DNA of 22,023 nt, taken from IMG/VR virus record IMGVR_UViG_3300042114_000014, positions 1 through 22,023 of that record. The stretch is one strand, 5' to 3'. This document shows positions 12,743 through 19,750 of the stretch, piece after piece. The stretch comes from a virus. The stretch's first letter is position 1. Each line of letters opens with the position of its first letter. Below the pieces are notes generated by a model. The model was not told the origin of the DNA and ran no database searches. It saw only the letters and a list, made by a program, of their open reading frames with translations. The translations under genes and the position numbers were made by a program.

Positions 12743-14653
12743 ATGGCAGCTGAACTTACACAATCGTTAGTATGGCTTAGCGAAGCCGAACGCTCTTTGC
12801 CTGAGTCTACTGCACGCAAAGTCGGAATGGAAGATTATCGTTTTTACGCTGGGCGGCAGGACAGCCAGGATGTGATTGAAAAGCTGGCAGAGCAAAAGCG
12901 TCCGGCTACAGTGTATAACGAGGTTAAGCCTAAGATAGACATGCTTATAGGCTTAGCAGCGCAGAGTAAGCATGAGCCCGTTTTACTTCCGGTCGGTGGT
13001 GAAGATGAGGCATTTGTTCAGCTAATGCAGAGTGCAATGAAGTATTACCGTAAACAAACAAAGTTGACGCGCAAAGAACTAGAATGTTTTGCGCATACAG
13101 TTAAGTGCGGCCGCAGTCTTTTGCATTTTTGGGTTGATATAGCTAATCCGTACGACCCGAAGATAAAAGCAGTACGCATACCTACGTATAATTTTTACAT
13201 CGATAGTAATAGTAAAGAGTATGATCTTAGTGATGCCAGATTTTTGTTTATGGACAAATGGCTGGAAGCTAACGAGATAGCGTTTAGGTTTGGAACTGAC
13301 GAAGAAGAAGTAAAACAGATGGCTATGTACAGCGGGTCATTTGGCAACAGCTACGGTAGTACTACAAATTTTACGGATATGCCAGTGTTCTTTAACGAAG
13401 GCCGTAGGAAGTATAGGCTAGTTGAAAACTGGTATTACATGTACGAAAAGTTTATATATGTGTTGAACCCTGTTAGTGGAAAGCCCGAGCGTATGTGCGT
13501 AGATATGTTTGGTAAGTTTAAGGAAGCTATGTTGTCAGGTATTGATACACCTAAAGGAAGGGTTAAAATATCTACAGTTGATGAACTACAACCTGTTGAT
13601 TCTTTTGACAAGCAGTACTACTACCGCATTTTCAGTGGTGAGAAAGAGTACGCCGGTGGGAAAAGCCCTTATAAGTACCAAGGTTACCCATGTGCTTTTT
13701 ACGGAGCTTACAATGACGAAGATGAAAATACATGGTTTTCGGCTGTCAAGATGCAGAAAGACCCTCAAAAAGCTCTTAACACGATGCGTAGACAGTTACA
13801 GCATCTTCTCCAGACTTTACCAAAAGGAATACTTGCGCATGAGGCGGGAGCTATTATAAACATCGAGGAGTATGAACAGAGAAGTGCAGAGCCTAATTTT
13901 CATTTGGAACTTACTGGAGGCGGGCTGGATAAGTTTAAATTCATTCAACAACCTCAAATAAGTCCTATTTATCAGACTATTGATGTTACAATGTCGCAGT
14001 CAATGAAAGACGCATCAGGTATACAAAATGAAATGATGGGAGTGCAAACTACATCAAGAGAACCTGGCGTAACCGTACGGCAAAGGCAGGAAACAGGACT
14101 TGCTGTGTTGTATAGCCTGTACGATAATTTTAAGGAGTCGCGGTTGCAGGGTGACAAGATACTGCTAGGCCTAGTGCAACAGTACGTTACTACCGAAAAA
14201 GTTATGCGTATAGAAGGAACCGATGGCATAAATCTTATAAGTGTAAACACTCAAACGAATCCGCAGCTTGCAGGATTTAATGATATTTCAGCTGGGGAGT
14301 TTGACGTTGAAATTTCTGAGCAGATAGAAAGCCCGACGCAAAGAGCTACAACGGCGCAGATATTGACTGAGTTTAGTCAAAACAATCCTGGTGCCATACC
14401 GCCAGAGGTTATTCTTGATTACCTGGATGCGCCGTACACAGTAAAACAGCAAATAAAAGAGTATCGTGCGCAACAGCAGGAGGCAGCGGAAAAGCAAGCC
14501 GAAACCGAATTACAGTTGAAGTTACTTGAACTGGAGATAAAGGCAAACGGTGTTGAGTATAAAAAGGAGATAGAAGAAATAAAGGCCAGAAGTATGAGTA
14601 AGACTAAACAGACTGGAGGTGCAAATGGCAACAGCGGGAAGCAAAAAAAGTAG
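12743..14653 (+). CDS. Portal protein, P22-like, 636 aa
   Basis: The portal forms the dodecameric ring at one capsid vertex through which DNA enters and to which the tail attaches. The N-terminal region (DYRFYAGRQDSQ, then KRPATVYNEVKPKIDMLIGLAAQSKHEPVLLP, residues about 26-73) is typical of P22-like portals, as are the length and the sequence of central and crown segments (DASGIQNEMMGVQTTSREPGVTVRQRQETG at about 418-447). The last about 70 residues form a long charged helix rich in Gln/Glu/Lys, ending in GGANGNSGKQKK. Its end overlaps the next gene by 29 bases. Context, directly upstream of scaffold and capsid genes, supports the call. Confidence 0.88.
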   Translation: MAAELTQSLVWLSEAERSLPESTARKVGMEDYRFYAGRQDSQDVIEKLAEQKRPATVYNEVKPKIDMLIGLAAQSKHEPVLLPVGGEDEAFVQLMQSAMKYYRKQTKLTRKELECFAHTVKCGRSLLHFWVDIANPYDPKIKAVRIPTYNFYIDSNSKEYDLSDARFLFMDKWLEANEIAFRFGTDEEEVKQMAMYSGSFGNSYGSTTNFTDMPVFFNEGRRKYRLVENWYYMYEKFIYVLNPVSGKPERMCVDMFGKFKEAMLSGIDTPKGRVKISTVDELQPVDSFDKQYYYRIFSGEKEYAGGKSPYKYQGYPCAFYGAYNDEDENTWFSAVKMQKDPQKALNTMRRQLQHLLQTLPKGILAHEAGAIINIEEYEQRSAEPNFHLELTGGGLDKFKFIQQPQISPIYQTIDVTMSQSMKDASGIQNEMMGVQTTSREPGVTVRQRQETGLAVLYSLYDNFKESRLQGDKILLGLVQQYVTTEKVMRIEGTDGINLISVNTQTNPQLAGFNDISAGEFDVEISEQIESPTQRATTAQILTEFSQNNPGAIPPEVILDYLDAPYTVKQQIKEYRAQQQEAAEKQAETELQLKLLELEIKANGVEYKKEIEEIKARSMSKTKQTGGANGNSGKQKK

Positions 14654-14831
14654 CCTTTGGGAAGGTGTAAAAGAGACAGTTGTTAAAGCAGCTAAAACTG
14701 CGGTAGGCCCTGCGGAGGTGAAGGCAAAAAGTGCTGACGACGTGGCAAAGCCGGACTGGTACGGCCAGCCGGCGAGTTGGAAAAAGAACGCAGCAGATAA
14801 GAAGAAAGCACTAACTGAAAGTCAAAACTAA
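14625..14831 (+). CDS. Small basic protein between portal and scaffold, 68 aa
   Basis: GGAGG six bases before ATG 14625 gives the start. A GTG at 14619 is part of that ribosome binding site and is rejected. The product is Lys/Ala-rich (MATAGSKKSSLWEGVKETVVKAAKTAVG...), helical at the N-terminus and disordered-looking after, with PDWYGQPASWKK near residues 44-55. It overlaps the portal C-terminus out of frame. I do not recognise a family. It may be a small head or assembly factor. Confidence 0.65.
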   Translation: MATAGSKKSSLWEGVKETVVKAAKTAVGPAEVKAKSADDVAKPDWYGQPASWKKNAADKKKALTESQN

Positions 14832-14843
14832 AAGGAGTTTATC

Positions 14844-15704
14844 ATGTCCACTGTAGCTACGGAAATCGTGCAAGAGGCAGATGTTGTTAACCCATTATTC
14901 GCTGCGCTTGACTCTCCGCAAGATGTTGACGTTGACGTTACCGCTGGTGTTGATGTTGATCAGGTAACAGTAGAAGACAATACAGGTACAACTGCTAGTA
15001 CTGAGCAAACAGGCCTTGCGGTAAAGACAGAGCAGGTCGCCACACCTGACGCAGATCAGACCCAAGAGCCACAATCTGAGATTGTTCAATTACGGCAATT
15101 ACTCAGAAGCCAAAAAGTAGAACTTGAGGTGCTCAAGAACACAGTTAGTAGGCATGACCAAGTACAAAAAGGAGACATTGGAGATGATGTTCCATTGTCA
15201 GATCTGGAGCAGCTGCAGAATGACATCGCGGAACTTAGTTCGGCCAGAGGTTCTGAGATAACCAATCTTCTCGAGATGATGGAGCTGACACCTAAGTACG
15301 AAGATGTGAGAGCTGTGTGTACTCGCCAAAACTTTGATGACATTTTGGAACTAGCCTCAGTTGAGGTAGCTAAAGCCAAAGGTATCAATGAAACAGTAGC
15401 ACTGCTGGAATTGGAAAAAGAAGTCTGGGCACAGGGGAATCCGTATAGGTATATGTATGAGCTTATCAAGACATATCACCCTCGCTTCACAGTTAAAACC
15501 GATACGCCGGCAGTAGTAAATGATACTACAAAGCCAGTTCCAGTTGCGCACAAAGCACCTGTTAGTATCGCGTCTATTGCTGGTGGTGACGGTGGAATTA
15601 CTGAGGGTTGGACATCAAGCAAGATTGATGCATTAGCAGAGTCTGATCTTGGTAAAGTACCTGCGGATATTTATGAAAAGTACTTGCAAGGAACACTTGC
15701 GTAA
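14844..15704 (+). CDS. Putative capsid scaffolding protein, 286 aa
   Basis: AAAGGAG seven bases before the ATG gives a strong start. The N-terminal 70 residues are strongly acidic and low-complexity (DVDVDVTAGVDVDQVTVEDN). A coiled coil follows at about 79-105 (VQLRQLLRSQKVELEVLKNTV), then a helical region, and a C-terminal LAESDLGKVPADIYEKYLQGTLA. Acidic, helical, coiled-coil proteins directly between portal and major capsid genes are usually scaffolds that template prohead assembly and are then lost. No protease motif is seen. The assignment is from layout and position rather than sequence identity. Confidence 0.75.
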   Translation: MSTVATEIVQEADVVNPLFAALDSPQDVDVDVTAGVDVDQVTVEDNTGTTASTEQTGLAVKTEQVATPDADQTQEPQSEIVQLRQLLRSQKVELEVLKNTVSRHDQVQKGDIGDDVPLSDLEQLQNDIAELSSARGSEITNLLEMMELTPKYEDVRAVCTRQNFDDILELASVEVAKAKGINETVALLELEKEVWAQGNPYRYMYELIKTYHPRFTVKTDTPAVVNDTTKPVPVAHKAPVSIASIAGGDGGITEGWTSSKIDALAESDLGKVPADIYEKYLQGTLA

Positions 15705-15720
15705 CTGAAAGGAAAACATC

Positions 15721-16791
15721 ATGGCAGATCCAAAAACACAGTTTTTAACTAATGATCCACTTACCAGGAAACGCTGGGCGCGAGACCTATTCCAGGTAAT
15801 TCTTCCAAACGTCGAGTTTAATGACCTTATTGGCACAGGCTCTGACGCAATCGTACAGACCAGAACTGAACTGGGTAAAGGTGAAGGTGACAATATCAAG
15901 TTCGGTATTCGTTTGCCGTTGACTGGTGAAGGCGTTGTTGGTAATGATACTCTGGAAGGTAATGAAGAAAAGCTTCGCTTCCGTGACTTCAGTATGACAA
16001 TTGAAGAATTGAATCATGCTGTCGATACTGGTGGCAAAATGGAAGAGCAAAGAATTCCGTACAACTTGATGCAAGAAGGTAAAAATGCTCTGCAGGATTG
16101 GTGGAGCCAGAAACTGTCTGACGTTCTTATCAATACTCTGGCTGGCAATTCCGCTTACCGTGTGGCAGGTAAGGTGTTTGCTCAGGCCATTACTGAACCA
16201 GACAGTTACCATATGGTAACTCCAGGTAGTAAAGCAGAATCTGTACTTACCGTCGGTGATGAAATGACTCTGGATGTTCTGGATAAGATGAAGCAGCAAG
16301 CAGAGCTAATGAACAAAATTGGTGGGTACAAGATTCGCGGTTCTAACAAAGGTGGTAAGACCTATTACCAAGTCCTAATGCACAACTACGTATTTGACCA
16401 ACTGCGTAAAAACGTAAACATTGGTCAGTGGGGAGATCTGCTTCGCAGCGCCGGTAAACTTGGTATGCCGCAGATTGAACTGGAGTACAACGGCATGCTG
16501 ATTCGTCGGTCAGAGCGCTTGCCTATGACCTACGGCGCAGCTGGTGCTGGTTCTTACCGTACGCTGCTGCTGGGTTCACAAGCCGCCTGTTTTGCGTGGG
16601 GCGGTGCTGGTGAGTCCAAATCTACCACTATGTCATTTACTCCGTACACCCGCGACGCCGAGCGTTTTGTAATGGTGCGAGGTGGTGGTATCTTCGGCAT
16701 TAAGAAGACGCAATTCGACACCGCTGGCGCAGGCGTACAGGACTATGGTTGTTTGGTCGGTTCTACTTACGCAACTCCGCTGTCAGCATAA
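15721..16791 (+). CDS. Major capsid protein, N4-gp56 family, 356 aa
   Basis: This is the main shell subunit. The sequence shows the family pattern: an N-terminal RKRWARDLFQ arm; an LGKGEGDNIKFGIRLPLTGEGVVG segment (about 51-76) followed by RFRDFSMTIEELNHAV; a spine helix (QDWWSQKLSDVLINTLAG); and a C-terminal ERFVMVRGGGIFGIKKTQFD. Length fits the family. AAAGGA precedes the ATG. Codon use differs from the neighbours: Arg is mostly CGT/CGC and Leu mostly CTG in the second half, while later tail genes use many TTA, CTA, AGA and AGT codons. That is expected for the most highly expressed gene. Confidence 0.92.
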   Translation: MADPKTQFLTNDPLTRKRWARDLFQVILPNVEFNDLIGTGSDAIVQTRTELGKGEGDNIKFGIRLPLTGEGVVGNDTLEGNEEKLRFRDFSMTIEELNHAVDTGGKMEEQRIPYNLMQEGKNALQDWWSQKLSDVLINTLAGNSAYRVAGKVFAQAITEPDSYHMVTPGSKAESVLTVGDEMTLDVLDKMKQQAELMNKIGGYKIRGSNKGGKTYYQVLMHNYVFDQLRKNVNIGQWGDLLRSAGKLGMPQIELEYNGMLIRRSERLPMTYGAAGAGSYRTLLLGSQAACFAWGGAGESKSTTMSFTPYTRDAERFVMVRGGGIFGIKKTQFDTAGAGVQDYGCLVGSTYATPLSA

Positions 16792-16810
16792 CACGTAAAG
16801 GAGAAACACT

Positions 16811-17215
16811 ATGGCTAACGTAGCCAAACCCTGCAATGCCTACGCTGGTGGAGAAGCACTGCGTTGGGCCAAAAGCCGGTATGTTACAACCGCTGATGGT
16901 GACAACACATACCTGGTGATTCCAGTACCAAAAAAGGCTCTTGTAACAAGAGTACTGTTGGACACTAAAACAGGTCTAACCGCCGCCGGAACAGTAGCAG
17001 TTGGCTTTACTGGAAACGGTGAATCACAGTCTAATACTTATTTCAAAGCAGCAGCATTGGTGTCTACTGCAGGTATTACCGAGTGCGTAGCTACTGGTGC
17101 CGGTAATAAGTATTTTGAAACTGCTGGCGGTTCAATCACAATCACACTTGCTAAAAGTACATCGGTAACAGATTTTGAAGGCCGTCTGCTTATCGAGTAC
17201 ACAGTATTATACTAG
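16811..17215 (+). CDS. Probable capsid decoration/head protein, 134 aa
   Basis: The gene follows the major capsid gene by 19 bases, with AAAGGAG before the ATG. The product is beta-rich and Thr/Gly/Ala-rich (TYLVIPVPKKALVTRVLLDT, GTVAVGFTGNGES, GGSITITLAKSTSVTDFEGRLLIEYTVLY), consistent with a single beta-sandwich or barrel domain. Position and size fit a decoration or head-stabilising protein. The next gene encodes a protein of similar size and strand pattern that ends in a comparable way (NGKVRVNALLTKVPAYL), so they may be diverged duplicates. No sequence family is recognised with certainty. Confidence 0.65.
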   Translation: MANVAKPCNAYAGGEALRWAKSRYVTTADGDNTYLVIPVPKKALVTRVLLDTKTGLTAAGTVAVGFTGNGESQSNTYFKAAALVSTAGITECVATGAGNKYFETAGGSITITLAKSTSVTDFEGRLLIEYTVLY

Positions 17216-17225
17216 GAGGTAGTAA

Positions 17226-17687
17226 ATGGCTGCAAGCACTGCTGATAACCAACGCAACGATGTCAGGATTCAGACTCTTGAGAATCCTTATTGGCTTACC
17301 GGCCCGGAACTGGGCGTAAGCGAGCTTAAAAACAAAAAGTGCGTAATTGCGCTTTTGAAACCTGGTGCGTACCAAGTACAGGAGCTGTTTTATGACTTTG
17401 TAACTGCCCTGGCCGGTGTAGCTAGCATTGATGTTACTATTGCAGGGATTTTGCCGGCTGACATAAGCAACGGTGTAGTTGCTGCCGGAGCTGTACTGCA
17501 AAACGAAACTACACTTAAACTTGCGACAAGTGCTACTGGGTTTGGCGCAATCTCCGATGTAAACTTCGTATCAGCAACTAACTACGTAGCAATTATTGTT
17601 AAGGAGCTGACAGCTACTCCAGATACAATGACCAATGGTAAGGTACGTGTTAATGCTTTGCTGACAAAAGTACCTGCGTATCTGTAA
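17226..17687 (+). CDS. Second probable decoration/head protein, 153 aa
   Basis: AGGAGG six bases before ATG 17226 gives a strong start. The protein is Ala/Val/Thr-rich and beta-rich (KKCVIALLKPGAYQVQELFYDF, ASIDVTIAGILPADISNGVV, NYVAIIVKELTATPDTMTNGKVRVNALL). It has no enzymatic or membrane features. It is the last gene before a strong hairpin and the third palindromic element, so it ends the head-gene transcription unit. A minor head or decoration role is inferred from position. Confidence 0.65.
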   Translation: MAASTADNQRNDVRIQTLENPYWLTGPELGVSELKNKKCVIALLKPGAYQVQELFYDFVTALAGVASIDVTIAGILPADISNGVVAAGAVLQNETTLKLATSATGFGAISDVNFVSATNYVAIIVKELTATPDTMTNGKVRVNALLTKVPAYL

Positions 17688-17696
17688 ATAACTGAC

Positions 17697-17728
17697 GGGT
17701 GGTAGGTAGCTGCGGTTGCCTACCGCCC
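17697..17728 (+). terminator. Strong hairpin with UNCG tetraloop after the head genes
   Basis: GGGTGGTAGGTAGC (17697-17710) pairs with GTTGCCTACCGCCC (17715-17728) over 14 pairs, three of them G-U. The loop is TGCG closed by C-G, a UNCG-type tetraloop. Only a short T run (AGTTTA) follows, so it may be a weak or factor-assisted terminator, or an mRNA-stabilising 3' end. It lies nine bases after the stop of the last head gene and seven bases before the third palindromic element. The arrangement parallels the terminator after the T7 capsid gene. Confidence 0.65.
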
Positions 17729-17735
17729 AGTTTAA

Positions 17736-17759
17736 AATGTAAATAATCTACATTTCTGG
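17736..17759 (+). promoter_or_regulatory. 24-bp palindromic element, copy 3, before the tail genes
   Basis: This copy is identical to copy 2 over 24 bases (AATGTAAATAATCTACATT plus TCTGG). It begins exactly 32 bp before the ATG at 17768 and directly follows the UNCG hairpin. Together they mark a transcription-unit border between head and tail genes. The GGGGGA after it may serve as ribosome binding site. Candidates are a promoter of a phage RNA polymerase, a phage sigma or activator site, or an RNA hairpin controlling translation. Confidence 0.75.
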
Positions 17760-17767
17760 GGGATGTC

Positions 17768-18412
17768 ATGACGTACAGTGAGTTGGTTACAGAGACTATG
17801 AGTATGGTGCAGGACAGTAATAGGTACGAAGAAATACTCACGTATGTAAACATGGCTCTTGCTGAAGCTACAACTGAGGTTATGCTGCCGGAGTTTAAAT
17901 GCGCTGGTACTGTTAGTACTGCGGTAGACGCGCCGTTTGTAGCGCTACAGATTCAACCTGACAGATACGTGGCGGGTATTGTAAAGCTGTTCGGTGCGGC
18001 TATGGCTGATGTTAAAATTTACCTTTCGCTGGATGATATGATTGTTAGTGAAAGTATTGAGGATGTACTTACAACTGGCGACGCTGTTGTAGCTGTTGCT
18101 GTAGAGGGCAGTAATTTATGGTACTACCCAATACCAACAACACCAGTTACATTTGCATTCATTTACTATACAACGCATCCAAAGCTTGTTGATGTGTCTG
18201 ATAGTGTCACGTTATTTCCAGACTATATTCAACGTCTTGCCATTTGTGCTAAAGCAGCATCTATGTGTTTTGACAAAGTTGAGGATGGCGTAGACGGGGA
18301 GAAGGTAAACACAACTGCGTATGAGTTAAAAGGTAAAGAAGGTATTCAAAAACTGCATGAGTGGGTTGGTAAGAATAGGCGGCATTTCATTTCTAGTACG
18401 TGGGGTGAATAA
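17768..18412 (+). CDS. Putative head-tail adaptor protein, 214 aa
   Basis: ATG 17768 follows GGGGGA and the palindromic element. The N-terminus is helical (MTYSELVTETMSMVQDSNRYEEILTYVNMALAEA), a central beta region follows (about 40-130, with LWYYPIPTTPVTFAFIYYTTHP at about 118-139), and the C-terminus is helical again (LFPDYIQRLAICAKAASMCFDKVEDG...). Opening helices of this type, then beta, then a helical end with DYIxRLAI, are seen in phage adaptor proteins that bind under the portal (the P22 gp4 and SU10 adaptor groups). Place after the capsid genes fits. The stop overlaps the next ATG by one base. Confidence 0.6.
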   Translation: MTYSELVTETMSMVQDSNRYEEILTYVNMALAEATTEVMLPEFKCAGTVSTAVDAPFVALQIQPDRYVAGIVKLFGAAMADVKIYLSLDDMIVSESIEDVLTTGDAVVAVAVEGSNLWYYPIPTTPVTFAFIYYTTHPKLVDVSDSVTLFPDYIQRLAICAKAASMCFDKVEDGVDGEKVNTTAYELKGKEGIQKLHEWVGKNRRHFISSTWGE

Positions 18413-19749
18413 TGAAAGCTATTCCTGTATTTACTAAGTCACTTGGCTTAAACGACATGCGAGGTGGTACTGCAGCGCGGGTTAATTACGACACTGGCGA
18501 GTGCGAGTTACAAGAATGTTTTGGCGTTTCTGTTAGTAGTGATGGTGCGCTGGTGCTGGCTAATGGCGCAGTAGTTACGAACATAACTTTTGATAGTGCT
18601 GTTGTAAGTATATCATACAGTTCACGGCTTGTTGTGCACGCTGGTACGGGATTGTATGTTGTAAATAACTGGGATACACCACAACCAACTGCTGTAAAGA
18701 TAGCCACTGTGGTTGCTGCTACAATACCTGTTGTACATACTAACCTAGACTTTAGGTATTGCGATGGAAGTAATGTATTTGTCGTACTGAATGGAAGTAA
18801 CGTCGCAGTAGCAGCAGCGGCTGGAGTATATCCAGGGCCGGTTACAACTGTAACGTATAGCGCAATGCCTGCGTTTGACGGAGGCTTTGTGTATAATGGT
18901 ATACTGTACGTGTGGAAAGGTGAGTTTGTTTTACATTCCATGCCTTGGGCGTATGACTGCTGGAATATTGCAAATGACTTCCTGTGGCTGGGCGGTACAA
19001 TACTGAACGGTGTGGCCGGGACAGATGCTATCGTTTTTACAAAAGCGTCTGAAGTAGTAACACTTGTTGGTTCCAGCACACAAGATTTTGTTTACGTAGT
19101 GAGTAGTGTAGAGTATGTAACTAATTCATTGGCTGTAGCCAGTAGAGTAACGGCCGATCGTTGTTTTTACTTGCTAGGTCTGGACGGAGTATATGAAGTA
19201 TCAAGTGGCTCTGAGTGGAAAGCACGTAATGTAACTATTGATAAAGTTGAAAGTAGTTTTTGGCTGACTGCAACCGGAGCAGTTGCGCAGTCTACTATTT
19301 ACCACGTCCAAGGTGTGCCTTATTCAATTGACTTTGATATTGCATCTGCGGGAGTTTACAAAATACCTGCGGAGGAAGCAGTACCTGTTTGTGCAGTTGG
19401 TACGCAAGTAGTTACGTCGTATGGAACATCTATTGCAGTTTTTGGCAAAGTTCCTAACGAAGCAGTCATTACTTTTCCAAAGCTTGACTTTGCTATACCA
19501 AATTTGAAAAGGCTCCAGGCACTTACGATATCTGGTGTTATGGTAGGTGATCTTACTGTAAGTGTGCAAACAGAATCCGGGTCAATCATTTCTAGCATGG
19601 CATCGTTTACTGGCCTTGTAGACAGCTATAAGTTTAAGGAGTTTAAGTTACTTAAGGGCAATTCATTCACAGTTACTTTTGTGTTCGATGGTGAATATTT
19701 TATGCTGTCTAAAGTCTTTGCGTATGTCACAGCTCTAGCAGGGGTATGA
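18412..19749 (+). CDS. Putative beta-propeller tail hub/nozzle protein, 445 aa
   Basis: The start is TAATG-coupled to the adaptor gene. The N-terminal stretch (MRGGTAARVNYDTGECELQECFGVSVSSDGALVLANG, about 16-52) recalls the opening of beta-propeller tail proteins in podovirus-like phages, comparable in place and size to P22 gp10. The rest is a long series of short beta strands (SYSSRLVVHAGTGLYVVN; DFRYCDGSNVFVVLNGS; FVYNGILYVWKGEFVLHS; FYLLGLDGVYEVSSGSEW) that looks like propeller blades. A separate C-terminal beta domain follows (about 350-445). It should form part of the short tail below the adaptor. The assignment is by pattern and context. Confidence 0.6.
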   Translation: MKAIPVFTKSLGLNDMRGGTAARVNYDTGECELQECFGVSVSSDGALVLANGAVVTNITFDSAVVSISYSSRLVVHAGTGLYVVNNWDTPQPTAVKIATVVAATIPVVHTNLDFRYCDGSNVFVVLNGSNVAVAAAAGVYPGPVTTVTYSAMPAFDGGFVYNGILYVWKGEFVLHSMPWAYDCWNIANDFLWLGGTILNGVAGTDAIVFTKASEVVTLVGSSTQDFVYVVSSVEYVTNSLAVASRVTADRCFYLLGLDGVYEVSSGSEWKARNVTIDKVESSFWLTATGAVAQSTIYHVQGVPYSIDFDIASAGVYKIPAEEAVPVCAVGTQVVTSYGTSIAVFGKVPNEAVITFPKLDFAIPNLKRLQALTISGVMVGDLTVSVQTESGSIISSMASFTGLVDSYKFKEFKLLKGNSFTVTFVFDGEYFMLSKVFAYVTALAGV

Positions 19750-19750
19750 T

